Positions 11,318 to 19,748 of a DNA stretch of 64,000 nucleotides are shown here, one piece after another. The position numbers and the translations under genes were made by a program. Under the pieces are notes generated by a model. That model did no database searches. It was given only the letters and a program-made list of their open reading frames with translations, and was not told where the DNA came from. The number at the start of each line of letters is the position of its first letter. The stretch's first letter is position 1. Origin of the DNA: Flavobacterium sp. N2038 (GTDB lineage Bacteria; Bacteroidota; Bacteroidia; Flavobacteriales; Flavobacteriaceae); assembly GCF_025947185.1 (NCBI RefSeq), contig NZ_CP110001.1, positions 4,154,001 through 4,218,000 on the forward strand, read 5' to 3'.

Positions 11318-11458
11318 TTATTTCAATTGAATCAACATCTCTTTGTGAGTTGTTTTTTCATCTTCTTTAATTTCTAAACTTGCACAATTAGATTCGACTC
11401 TTAAAATAATTTCTTCTGAATCAAAAAAGAGAACTGATTTTAAAACTAAATTTGTAGA
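11318..11458 (-). pseudogene. Possible remnant of a coding sequence
   Basis: A minus-strand open frame of 47 codons including the stop, with no start codon. It reads like real protein, for example SEEIILRVESNCASLEIKED, and ends MLIQLK before a stop. It may be the C-terminal relic of a gene removed between the ABC operon and the kdp locus. The parent family is not recognised. Confidence 0.25.
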
Positions 11459-11492
11459 TTAAAATACCAATTCGGTTTTAGCTTATCTGCAA

Positions 11493-12838
11493 ATGACACA
11501 CAAAATTTTAATTATAGACGACGAAGAAAAACTGAGAAGTCTATTGGCACGTATTATAAAATCGGAAGGATTTGAAGTTTTTGAAGCCAAAGATTTAAAA
11601 TCCGGTTTTAAAAAACTGGAACAAACGGATATTGATGTTGTTTTGTGTGATGTGAAACTGCCTGACGGAAATGGCGTTGATTTTCTTCAAAACATAAAAG
11701 GAAGTTTTCCACTTACAGAAGTTATTCTGCTAACTGCTTTTGGAAATATTCCTGACGGCGTTCAAGCAATGAAAAATGGTGCTTTCGATTATATTGTAAA
11801 AGGCGATGATAATGATAAAATTATTCCGCTTCTTTATAAAGCAATTGAAAAAGTTCATTTACAGAAAAAAGTAGAACAACTGGAAAAACGAATTAATGAT
11901 AAATATTCCTTTAATACAATTATTGGAAAATCAAAAGGACTTGAACAAGTTATTGATCTAGCCCAAAAAGTAGCAAAAACTGATTCAACTGTTTTACTTA
12001 CCGGCGAAACTGGAACTGGAAAGGAAGTTTTTGCACAAGCAATTCATGAAAACAGTAATCGGGTTGGGAAATCTTTTGTAGCTCTAAACTGCAGTACTTT
12101 TAGTAAAGAAATTTTAGAAAGCGAACTTTTTGGTCATAAGCAAGGCGCTTTTACAGGAGCAATAAAAGATAAAAAAGGATTTATTGAACAAGCTCATGGC
12201 GGTACCTTATTCTTAGACGAAATTGGTGAAATGCCAATTGATCTTCAGGCTAAATTATTACGTGTTTTAGAAACAAGTGAATATATTCCGGTTGGTGATA
12301 CCACTCCAAAAAAATCAAATTTCAGATTAATTGCAGCTACAAACCGAGATTTAAAAACAGAAAGTGATGAACATCGTTTCCGTTCTGATTTGTATTTTCG
12401 TTTAAATATTTTCGAAATAAAATTGCCTTCTTTAAGAGAACGAATAAAAGATATTGGCGTATTGACTCATTATTTCGTTAAGCAATTTTCAGAAAAAACA
12501 AATAAAAAAACATTACATATCTCTGATGATTTTCTCCAAAAATTAGAAAGTTATTCCTGGCGGGGAATATCCGTGAACTTAAAAATATCATCGAAAGATC
12601 TGTTATTTTGAGCAATGGTGATACTTTAACTTCGGATGTTCTGCCTTATGAAATGCAGCACCAAGCCGAAAAAAACTCAAAACCAATGTCAGCTTTTTCT
12701 ATGCAGAGTGTTGAAAAACTTCATATTCAAAAGGTTTTAAATTATACGAAAGGAAATAAAGCTGAAACGGCACGATTATTAAAAATTGGAATTGCGACTT
12801 TATATCGCAAGCTAGAAGAGTACAATATACAGCTGTAA
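11493..12838 (+). pseudogene. NtrC-type sigma-54 response regulator, frameshifted
   Basis: Receiver domain (residues 1-120; acidic pair Asp9/Asp10, phospho-acceptor Asp53), then a sigma-54 AAA+ domain with Walker A GETGTGKE and the sigma-54 loop GAFTGA. The frame breaks at 12560/12561: TCCTGGCGGGGAATATCC lacks one C compared with the expected Ser-Trp-Pro-Gly-Asn-Ile. Beyond it, the other frame continues through RELKNIIERSVILSNG to a Fis-type HTH (NKAETARLLKIGIATLYRKL) ending at 12838. The repaired protein would be 448 residues, normal for the family. It precedes kdpFABC and is the likely partner of the kinase at 21115. The shift may be a real mutation or a sequence error. Confidence 0.88.
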
Positions 12839-12839
12839 T

Positions 12840-12935
12840 CCTGCAAGATTTTCAAAACCTTGTAGGTTTAGATTTTAAATAATTTGAGCTTTAAACTTAA
12901 ATAGAATACCTACAAGGTTTTGAAAACCTTGCAGG
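12840..12935. repeat. Pair of inverted TGCAAGGTTTTGAAAACCTTG palindromes
   Basis: Two 28-base palindromic units (12840-12867 and 12908-12935) are almost exact reverse complements of each other, separated by 40 bases, so they can fold singly or together. A half copy lies at 18405-18424. Located right after the regulator stop. Confidence 0.75.
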
Positions 12936-12974
12936 AAACGTTGATTCTCAACATAAATCTTATCATTTCAATAA

Positions 12975-13002
12975 AAGCTTATCATTTTGATAGGCTTTTT
13001 TT
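12975..13002 (+). terminator. Rho-independent terminator after the regulator
   Basis: AAGCTTATCA-TTT-TGATAGGCTT stem (one G-U pair) followed by seven T residues. It separates the regulator transcript from the kdp structural operon. Confidence 0.75.
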
Positions 13003-13119
13003 GTGCCTGATTTTTGGCACACAGCTACATTCCTTTTATTGACAGCACTTTAGCTATAACTTGATTTTTTCGGAACATATTTTGGCATAAGGAGGGAGAA
13101 CATTAAAAATTCATTCCAA

Positions 13120-13401
13120 ATGAAAAATCAAGTAACCTCAATCTACAAACAAGCCGAACGGTTTGCTGAGATAACCAAAAAATCTATTATTTCGGGCAAT
13201 ATCGTAAGAGCGAAGAAATGTCTGGCTCTTGCCGAACGTTTGTTTATAACCGGAAGCATCGAAACTAAAAATGCCATTTCTAATGTGTATGTTTTTTCGG
13301 TTTCTTCTTTTATGGAAATGCGCCACTGCAATATTTCTCATCTATTTCCTCAAACACTTAAAGCAGAATACATTAAGCAGGTTAATACTTCGGGAGTCTA
13401 A
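13120..13401 (+). CDS. Hypothetical 93-residue protein at the head of the kdp operon
   Basis: Small, basic, helix-rich soluble protein starting MKNQVTSIYKQAERFAEITK; no signal peptide or membrane segment. A repeat-like AERF/AERL pattern (residues 12-16 and 47-51) suggests helical hairpins. A purine-rich stretch GGAGGGAG lies 20-30 bases upstream. It lies between the regulator terminator and the two membrane peptides before kdpA, so it is probably the first gene of the kdp transcript. The family is not recognised; a role in Kdp control or assembly is inferred from position only. Confidence 0.7.
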   Translation: MKNQVTSIYKQAERFAEITKKSIISGNIVRAKKCLALAERLFITGSIETKNAISNVYVFSVSSFMEMRHCNISHLFPQTLKAEYIKQVNTSGV

Positions 13402-13460
13402 AGTTTAATCGAAAAAATCTGAAATCTAAAGTCTACAATCTTAAATCTAAAATAATATTA

Positions 13461-13543
13461 TGATCACTTTTCTTTTACTCGGACTGGCCATCGTGCTGTT
13501 TGCAATTTGTTTTCTCTCTATTGAATTTTTTGAAAAAATCTAA
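13461..13543 (+). CDS. 27-residue membrane peptide upstream of kdpF
   Basis: A tiny frame encoding one membrane segment: MITFLLLGLAIVLFAICFLS then IEFFEKI and a stop. It is followed 4 bases later by kdpF. Position and composition suggest a small accessory subunit of the Kdp complex or a diverged KdpF duplicate, but this is inference. Too short for standard gene finders. Confidence 0.55.
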
Positions 13544-13547
13544 ATCA

Positions 13548-13625
13548 TGACCGCATTATTTATTATTTCAATCGCTGTTTTCGTGTATTTGATTTATGTA
13601 TTAATCAAACCCGAAAAATTTTAAA
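13548..13625 (+). CDS. kdpF: KdpF, small stabilising subunit of the K+-ATPase
   Basis: A 25-residue single-span peptide, MTALFIISIAVFVYLIYVLI then KPEKF. The V-x-L-I-Y-x-L-I-x-P-E-x-F ending matches the KdpF family (about 25-30 residues), which stabilises KdpABC. It lies about 100 bases before kdpA. Confidence 0.82.
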
Positions 13626-13729
13626 TCATGTAAAAAGTGAAATGCTTTATGTGAAATGTAAACTTAAATTTTATTCATCAATTCATTTTACAAATCACCT
13701 CTCACCTTTCACTAAAAAATATAAAAATT

Positions 13730-15451
13730 ATGAACACAGAATTATTAGGCGTCATTGGTATTTTTATCCTAACCATTATTTTAGCTATTCCTTTAGGAAA
13801 ATATATTGCTAAAGTTTATTTGGGAGATAAAACCCTTTTTGATCCGATTTTCAATCCAATTGAAAAATTTATTTTTAAAATCAGCGGTATTAATTCGGCT
13901 GAAGAAATGAACTGGAAACAACACTTAAAAGCACTTTTAAGTATTAACATGGTTTGGTTCTTTCTTTGCTTTTTTGTCTTATTATTTCAGGGTTCTTTAC
14001 CTCTTAATCCAGATAACAACCCGTCTATGACACCGGATTTGGCATTTAATACTGCTATTTCATTTTTAGTCAATTGTAACTTACAGCATTATTCAGGCGA
14101 AAGCGGGGTTTCTTACCTTTCACAAATCGTCTTGATGTTCCTTCAATTTGTTTCTGCTGGTATTGGATTAGCGGCTGCCGCTATGATTTTTACAGCAATG
14201 AAAGAAAGAACGACAGAACAATTGGGTAACTTTTATAATTATTTCATCAAAAGCTGTACTCGTATTTTATTACCGCTTTCAGCAATTGTAGCTATCGCAT
14301 TAGTTTTTAGTGGTACACCTATGACTTTTGAAGGTAAAGATGCTATTACAACGCTTCAGGGTGATCACGTAGAAGTTTCTCGCGGACCTGCTGCAGCCTT
14401 TATTGCTATTAAACATATTGGTACAAATGGTGGTGGCTTTTTTGGAGCCAACTCCTCACATCCATTAGAAAACCCGACTTATTTCACAAATGCAGTTGAA
14501 CTTTGGGCACAAATGATTATTCCGTTTGCGATGATTTTTGCTCTAGGTTTTTATTTAAAGAAAAGAAAACTATCCTACATAATCTTCGGAGTAATGACAG
14601 TTGGATTCCTATTGTTAGTAATTCCAACAGTTATGAGTGAAATCAACGGAAATCCTGCTATTGAGAAAATGGGCATTGCACAAACAACCGGAGCGATGGA
14701 AGGAAAAGAAGTTCGGTTTGGTCCAGCAATTTCAGGTTTTTGGAGTATTGCTACAACGGTAATTTCTACAGGTTCTGTAAACAGTATGCATGATAGTTCT
14801 ATGCCAATTTCTGGCGCTATGCAATTATTATCTATGATGGTAAATGCCTTTTACGGCGGATGCGGTGTTGGTATTTTGAACTACTATGTTTTCATTATTC
14901 TGGCTGTCTTTATCTCCGGATTAATGGTAGGTCGTACTCCTGAATTTTTAGGTAAGAAAATCGAAGCTCGGGAAGTAAAAATTGCCGCTTTTATTGCCAT
15001 TCTTCACCCTTTATTAATATTGTCAGGAACTGCTTTAGCATCCTATTTTGCTGCGCATGATACTGCAATGGGTTACTGGTTCAGCGGAAATGCAACAGGC
15101 TGGCTAAATAATCCTGGTAATCACGGATTCTCAGAAATGTTATACGAATATACTTCAAGTGCTGCCAATAACGGTTCTGGTTTTGAAGGTTTGGGAGACA
15201 ATAATCCGTTCTGGAATATCACTACAGGAATCGTATTACTGCTAAGCCGTTTTATTCCAATCATTGGTCCATTGGCAATTGCAGGTTTACTGGCAGGTAA
15301 AAAATACATTCCAGAGAGTGCAGGAACTTTAAAAACCGACACCTCAATTTTCGGAATCATGACTTTTGCCGTAATCGCAATTATCGCTGCTTTATCGTTC
15401 TTCCCTGCGTTGGCGCTTGGACCTTTAGCGGAATTCTTTACTTTAAAATAA
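13730..15451 (+). CDS. kdpA: Potassium-transporting ATPase subunit A
   Basis: A 573-residue, about ten-helix membrane protein; the K+-selective, channel-like subunit of KdpFABC. Seen: VNCNLQHYSGE (first pore loop region), TNGGGFFGANSSHPLENPT (second selectivity-filter region), GCGVGILNYY, MVGRTPEFLGKKIEAREVK and NNGSGFEGLGDNNPFWN. Length is close to the usual 557-600. The intact filter motifs imply function. It is 8 bases from kdpB and in the same operon. Confidence 0.98.
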   Translation: MNTELLGVIGIFILTIILAIPLGKYIAKVYLGDKTLFDPIFNPIEKFIFKISGINSAEEMNWKQHLKALLSINMVWFFLCFFVLLFQGSLPLNPDNNPSMTPDLAFNTAISFLVNCNLQHYSGESGVSYLSQIVLMFLQFVSAGIGLAAAAMIFTAMKERTTEQLGNFYNYFIKSCTRILLPLSAIVAIALVFSGTPMTFEGKDAITTLQGDHVEVSRGPAAAFIAIKHIGTNGGGFFGANSSHPLENPTYFTNAVELWAQMIIPFAMIFALGFYLKKRKLSYIIFGVMTVGFLLLVIPTVMSEINGNPAIEKMGIAQTTGAMEGKEVRFGPAISGFWSIATTVISTGSVNSMHDSSMPISGAMQLLSMMVNAFYGGCGVGILNYYVFIILAVFISGLMVGRTPEFLGKKIEAREVKIAAFIAILHPLLILSGTALASYFAAHDTAMGYWFSGNATGWLNNPGNHGFSEMLYEYTSSAANNGSGFEGLGDNNPFWNITTGIVLLLSRFIPIIGPLAIAGLLAGKKYIPESAGTLKTDTSIFGIMTFAVIAIIAALSFFPALALGPLAEFFTLK

Positions 15452-15459
15452 TATAAAAA

Positions 15460-17517
15460 ATGACAACTAATAAATCCACATCATTGTTTGAAAGTAAACA
15501 GGTAAAAGAAGCCTTAGTGCAGTCTTTTGTCAAGCTGAACCCAAAAATGATGATCAAAAATCCGGTAATGTTTACCGTAGAAATTGGAACAGCTATTATG
15601 TTTGCTGTCTGTATTTCAATATTAATGGGAGCAAATGATCAGGGAAGTTTTACTTATAACTTAATTGTATTTTTAATTTTACTGGCAACGCTTTTATTTG
15701 CCAATTTCGCCGAAGCAATTGCCGAAGCTAGAGGAAAAGCACAAGCCGACAGTTTACGAAAAACACGTGAAGAAACTCCGGCTAAACAAATTATGCCAAA
15801 CGGAGAAATTAAAAACATTAGTTCTTCGGCATTAAAAAAAGACGATATTTTCGTTTGTGAAGCAGGTGATTTAATTGCTGCCGATGGTGAAATTATCGAA
15901 GGTCTGGCAACAATCGATGAAAGTGCTATTACCGGAGAAAGTGCTCCTGTAATCCGAGAAGCTGGCGGAGATAAATCTTCGGTAACTGGAGGAACAAAAG
16001 TATTATCTGATAAAATTAAAGTAAAAGTAACTTCTGAACCTGGCGAAAGCTTTTTAGATAAAATGATTGCTTTGGTTGAAGGTGCGAGCCGTCAGAAAAC
16101 ACCAAACGAAATTGCCTTAACCATTTTATTAGCCGCATTTACTTTAATTTTCGTGATTGTGTGCGTTACGCTAAAACCGTTTGCCGACTATGCCAATGCA
16201 CCCATCACGATTGCGGCTTTCATTGCTTTGTTTGTATGTTTAATTCCAACTACAATTGGAGGTTTACTTTCTGCAATTGGTATTGCGGGAATGGATAGAG
16301 CGTTGCGTGCTAACGTAATTACAAAATCGGGTAAAGCAGTCGAAACTGCAGGAGATATTGATGTTTTACTTTTGGATAAAACAGGAACCATTACAATTGG
16401 AAACCGAAAAGCAACTAATTTTTATCCAACAAAAGGAATTTCTTTTGATGATTTCGTTAAATCGGCTGTTTTGAGTTCGCTTGCTGATGATACTCCAGAA
16501 GGAAAAAGTATTCTTGAGTTAAGCGAGATGATTGATGTAAAAAGTGAGACGAAAGCCAGCTTTTTACAAACTACTTCTAACATTGCACACACCATCAAAT
16601 TTACTGCAGAAACCAGAACTTCTGGAGTGGTATTAAAAGATGGAACCAATATTAGAAAGGGAGCACAAGATGCCGCTAAGAATATTGCACAACAGGCTGG
16701 AAATGCTTTTCCTGACGACACTGCACAACAAGTTATTACAATATCTTCTAACGGAGGAACTCCTTTGGTTGTAATTAAAGACGGCGCAGTTCAAGGTGTT
16801 ATCGAACTTCAGGATATTATAAAAACCGGAATGAAAGAACGTTTTGAGCGCTTACGCAGAATGGGAATTAAAACGGTAATGGTTACAGGTGATAACCCGC
16901 TTACGGCCAAATTTATTGCCGAAGCAGCTGGTGTTGATGATTTTATTGCCGAAGCTAAGCCTGAGGATAAAATGAATTACATCAGAAAAGAACAAGCTGA
17001 AGGAAGACTGGTTGCCATGATGGGTGACGGAACAAATGATGCTCCTGCCCTTGCTCAGGCGAATGTTGGAGTTGCCATGAACAGCGGAACTCAAGCAGCA
17101 AAAGAAGCCGGAAACATGGTCGATCTTGATAATGACCCAACGAAACTAATCGAGATTGTTGAAATTGGAAAACAGCTTTTAATGACTCGAGGTACTTTAA
17201 CTACTTTTTCTATTGCAAATGACGTTGCGAAATATTTTGCTATTGTTCCTGCTCTTTTTATTACTGCGATTCCTGCGTTGCAAGGTTTAAATATTATGCA
17301 CTTGCACAGCCCTGAAAGTGCCATTTTATCAGCTGTAATTTTCAACGCGATTATCATTCCAATTTTGATTCCCCTTGCGCTGAAAGGTGTTGATTATCGT
17401 CCAATTGGAGCTAGTGCCATCCTAAAAAGAAACCTTTTGATTTATGGTTTAGGTGGTTTAATTGTTCCTTTTATCGGGATTAAAGTTATTGATTTGCTGG
17501 TCTCTTTATGCATGTAA
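15460..17517 (+). CDS. kdpB: Potassium-transporting ATPase ATP-binding subunit B
   Basis: A 685-residue P-type ATPase that energises KdpA. Seen: actuator motif [12 protein letters not shown], phosphorylation motif DKTGT with Asp306, nucleotide-domain motif KGAQDAA, and hinge motif [17 protein letters not shown]. Around seven membrane helices. All catalytic motifs are intact. A 127-base gap with a palindromic repeat separates it from kdpC. Confidence 0.98.
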   Translation: MTTNKSTSLFESKQVKEALVQSFVKLNPKMMIKNPVMFTVEIGTAIMFAVCISILMGANDQGSFTYNLIVFLILLATLLFANFAEAIAEARGKAQADSLRKTREETPAKQIMPNGEIKNISSSALKKDDIFVCEAGDLIAADGEIIEGLATIDESAITGESAPVIREAGGDKSSVTGGTKVLSDKIKVKVTSEPGESFLDKMIALVEGASRQKTPNEIALTILLAAFTLIFVIVCVTLKPFADYANAPITIAAFIALFVCLIPTTIGGLLSAIGIAGMDRALRANVITKSGKAVETAGDIDVLLLDKTGTITIGNRKATNFYPTKGISFDDFVKSAVLSSLADDTPEGKSILELSEMIDVKSETKASFLQTTSNIAHTIKFTAETRTSGVVLKDGTNIRKGAQDAAKNIAQQAGNAFPDDTAQQVITISSNGGTPLVVIKDGAVQGVIELQDIIKTGMKERFERLRRMGIKTVMVTGDNPLTAKFIAEAAGVDDFIAEAKPEDKMNYIRKEQAEGRLVAMMGDGTNDAPALAQANVGVAMNSGTQAAKEAGNMVDLDNDPTKLIEIVEIGKQLLMTRGTLTTFSIANDVAKYFAIVPALFITAIPALQGLNIMHLHSPESAILSAVIFNAIIIPILIPLALKGVDYRPIGASAILKRNLLIYGLGGLIVPFIGIKVIDLLVSLCM

Positions 17518-17522
17518 AATCA

Positions 17523-17545
17523 CGACAGGTTTTAAAAACCTGTCG
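17523..17545. repeat. CGACAGG palindrome between kdpB and kdpC
   Basis: Perfect palindrome CGACAGGTTTT-A-AAAACCTGTCG. It lies 6 bases after the kdpB stop, inside what should be one operon. It may cause partial termination or stabilise the 5' mRNA segment. Same family as 4637 and 18206. Confidence 0.75.
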
Positions 17546-17644
17546 GGTTTATAAAAACTCAAATAAAAACATGACTTCGTATTACTAAGCTTCTGAAAAA
17601 AACTTAGAACCTTAGCAACGTAGTCCCTTAGAATCTTCAAAAAA

Positions 17645-18196
17645 ATGAAAAATCTGTTTTCTATAATAAAACTTACCGTATTTACTTTGATTTTGTTTGC
17701 GGTTATTTATCCTTTAGCGATTTACGGAATTGCAAAATTAGCTCCAAATCAAGGAAAAGGAGAAACGATTTCGGTTAACGGAAAAGTGGTTGGTTACCAA
17801 AAAATCGGTCAGAAATTTGATAAGTCGAATTATTTTTGGGGAAGACCTTCGGCTGTTGATTATAATGCTGCCGGAAGTGCCGGAAGTAACAAAGGTCCAA
17901 GCAATGCCGATTATTTAGCTACGGTTCAAAAAAGAATTGATACACTTTTACTGGTTCATCCGTATTTGAAAAAATCTGATATTCCAGCTGATATGGTTAC
18001 GGCTTCAGGAAGTGGTTTAGATCCAAATATTTCTCCTCAAGGGGCGCTGATTCAGGTGAAGCGTATTGCTAAAGAAAGAAAACTGGATGAAGCGAAAGTA
18101 AAAGCTTTGGTTGAATCTAAAATTAATACTGCTGTTGTTGGGCCGGAAACAGTGAATGTTCTGGAATTGAATGTCGCTCTGGATCAATTAAAGTAA
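17645..18196 (+). CDS. kdpC: Potassium-transporting ATPase subunit C
   Basis: A 183-residue protein with one N-terminal membrane helix (residues 8-28) and a periplasmic domain. Seen: NYFWGRPSAVDYNAAGSAGS, ASGSGLDPNISPQGA and VNVLELNVALDQL, all KdpC family blocks. It assists ATP binding and assembly of KdpFABC. Normal length. Confidence 0.97.
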   Translation: MKNLFSIIKLTVFTLILFAVIYPLAIYGIAKLAPNQGKGETISVNGKVVGYQKIGQKFDKSNYFWGRPSAVDYNAAGSAGSNKGPSNADYLATVQKRIDTLLLVHPYLKKSDIPADMVTASGSGLDPNISPQGALIQVKRIAKERKLDEAKVKALVESKINTAVVGPETVNVLELNVALDQLK

Positions 18197-18205
18197 TACG
18201 TTTTT

Positions 18206-18238
18206 AAATCCGACAGGTTTTAAAAACCTGTCGGATTT
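18206..18238. repeat. Perfect palindrome after kdpC
   Basis: Arms AAATCCGACAGGTTTT and AAAACCTGTCGGATTT around one A. A likely mRNA 3' hairpin for kdpC. Same CGACAGG family as 4637 and 17523. Confidence 0.8.
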
Positions 18239-18247
18239 GACAAAGTA

Positions 18248-18369
18248 ATTTTGTTATTTTTGTCATCCCGAGAAACGAGGGGTCTCTGTAAGTAACTCGA
18301 CAAAGAATATCAATCTGTGTCGATCTAGCAACGAAGATTTCTCCTTACGTCGAAATAACAAAACGAGAC
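18248..18369. repeat. TCATCCCGAG-type inverted intergenic element
   Basis: Outer arms TTTTGTTATTT and AAATAACAAAA enclose TGTCATCCCGAG and the TTCTCCTTACGTCGA half. This style of element is widespread between genes in Bacteroidota; its function is unknown. Confidence 0.55.
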
Positions 18370-18452
18370 GTTAAATCAAAAACTTTAAAATTAATACCTT
18401 CACCGTTTTGAAAACCTTGCAGGAAACAAAAACGCCTTTTTACCCCAAATGT

Positions 18453-18533
18453 CCTAGCCCCGATAGAAACGAAAATCCTTTTGTGTGGGGGTTCCACACA
18501 AAAGATTGTAGTGGATAGCGGGAAATAGCTCCT
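18453..18533 (+). repeat. Dispersed hairpin element, copy B
   Basis: Framed by CCTAGCCCCGATAG and GGATAGCGGGAAATAGCTCC. Apical stem TTTTGTGTGG (18479-18488) with CCACACAAAA (18494-18503); basal helix CCCG (18459-18462) with CGGG (18519-18522). The stem sequences differ from copies A and C while pairing is kept. Confidence 0.8.
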
Positions 18534-18571
18534 AAAAAAAATCTACTAATAAATAATTGAATACCACAAAA

Positions 18572-19651
18572 ATGAAAAAAATAATACTTACTGCTTTAAT
18601 CGCTTTTGGCTATAGCAATTTACATGCACAAGAAGAATCAAAAAATCCGCTGACGTTTTCAGGATATGTAGAAACCTATTATAGTTATGATTTTGGAAAA
18701 CCCGAAAATCATACTCGCCCCAGCTTTTTTTATAACTTTAATAAAAGTAATGAAGTAAACATCAATTTAGCACTTGCAAAAGTAAATTATACAAAAGAAA
18801 ATGTTCGTGGAAACTTTGCCTTAATGGCCGGAACGTATGCTGAATATAATATGTCGGCAGAACAAGGTTTGCTGAAAAATATATACGAGGCAAATGTGGG
18901 GGTGAAAATTTCGAAAAGCCATAATTTATGGATTGATGCCGGGATTATGCCAGCTCACATTGGTTTTGAAAGTGCTATTGGAAAAGACTGTCAGGCTTTA
19001 ACGAGAAGTATTATGGCTGAGAATTCTCCTTATTATGAAGCAGGAGTTAAAATTGGTTATACATCTGAATCTGGAGAATGGTATTTGGCCGGTATGTACT
19101 TAAACGGCTGGCAGAGAATAGAAAAAGTAGAAGGAAATCATACGCCTGCTTTTGGAACTCAGGTTACCTACAAACCATCTGATCGGGTTGCGCTGAACTG
19201 GAGTACATATGTTGGAAATGAGCAGCCGGATATTGACAAAAAATGGCGCTATTTTAACAATTTTTACGGCCAGTTTAAAGTAACAGAGAAAACAAATGTA
19301 ACGGCTGGTTTTGATATTGGATCACAACAATCGGCTAAAGGAAGTAATAAATATGATACTTGGTTTTCGCCTGTTTTGATTCTGCAATACAAGCCAACAG
19401 ACAAAATTCAGCTTGCAGCACGCGGTGAATATTATAGTGATGAAAAAGGTGTAATTATAGCGACTGAAACACCAAACGGTTTTAAAACTTACGGATTTTC
19501 AGCTAACTTTGATTACTTAGTCACTGATAATGTTATGTTTAGAATTGAAGCCAGAAATCTTTCAAGTAAAGACGAAATCTTCACCAATAAAGATAATCTT
19601 CCAACGGATATAAATACGTTTGTAACAACTTCCTTGGCGATTAGCTTCTAG
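18572..19651 (+). CDS. Porin-like outer-membrane beta-barrel protein
   Basis: A 359-residue protein with signal peptide MKKIILTALIAFGYSNLHAQ. The body has alternating aromatic/polar strands (FSGYVETYYSYDF, WYLAGMYLNGWQ, NVTAGFDIGSQ) and ends in SLAISF, a C-terminal aromatic as in barrel proteins. It matches a Bacteroidota porin-like family. I chose ATG at 18572 over an upstream TTG at 18557 because the signal peptide starts there. Its place between kdpC and kdpD hints at a role in ion entry under potassium limitation; that is inference. Confidence 0.8.
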   Translation: MKKIILTALIAFGYSNLHAQEESKNPLTFSGYVETYYSYDFGKPENHTRPSFFYNFNKSNEVNINLALAKVNYTKENVRGNFALMAGTYAEYNMSAEQGLLKNIYEANVGVKISKSHNLWIDAGIMPAHIGFESAIGKDCQALTRSIMAENSPYYEAGVKIGYTSESGEWYLAGMYLNGWQRIEKVEGNHTPAFGTQVTYKPSDRVALNWSTYVGNEQPDIDKKWRYFNNFYGQFKVTEKTNVTAGFDIGSQQSAKGSNKYDTWFSPVLILQYKPTDKIQLAARGEYYSDEKGVIIATETPNGFKTYGFSANFDYLVTDNVMFRIEARNLSSKDEIFTNKDNLPTDINTFVTTSLAISF

Positions 19652-19660
19652 GATTTATTT

Positions 19661-19708
19661 GCCACGAATTCACGAATTACTTTAAATAAAAATTCGTGAA
19701 TTCGTGGC
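19661..19708. repeat. GCCACGAATTC inverted repeat
   Basis: Perfect 18-bp arms GCCACGAATTCACGAATT and AATTCGTGAATTCGTGGC, 12-base loop. It follows the porin-like stop and may act as its 3' hairpin. A near copy is at 25640-25689. Confidence 0.85.
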
Positions 19709-19748
19709 TAAAAAAGCATTGTGACTTAGCGCCTTAGTGGCAAAAAAC

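Larger units (their letters stand above)
11159..11492. other. Repeat-bearing intergenic region with a relic reading frame
   Basis: Contains a GAGCGATAGCGAAC repeat (11174-11201), a 79-bp inverted repeat with perfect 21-bp arms (11231-11309) and a 47-codon minus-strand open frame without a start (11318-11458). The last 30 bases lead into the response regulator. No clear promoter was found. Confidence 0.6.
18197..18571. other. Repeat cluster between kdpC and the porin-like gene
   Basis: Three elements fill the gap: a 33-base palindrome (18206-18238), a TGTCATCCCGAG/CGAAATAACAAA inverted element (18248-18369) and covarying hairpin element copy B (18453-18533). A half copy of the TTGAAAACCTTGCAGG repeat is at 18405-18424. 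No gene was found. Confidence 0.75.

Noticed and set aside
12608..12838. A separate 76-residue Fis-type HTH protein
   Set aside because: The frame continues upstream and aligns with the rest of the AAA+ domain of the regulator; it is the 3' part of a frameshifted gene.
13003..13119. A sigma-54 promoter for the kdp operon
   Set aside because: Candidates such as CGGAACATATTTTGGCA and TTGGCACACAGCTACATT have the wrong GG-to-GC spacing or lack the GC; none is convincing.
18248..18533. CRISPR array or attachment site
   Set aside because: The repeats are of different families, palindromic and not regularly spaced; no cas gene or integrase is nearby.
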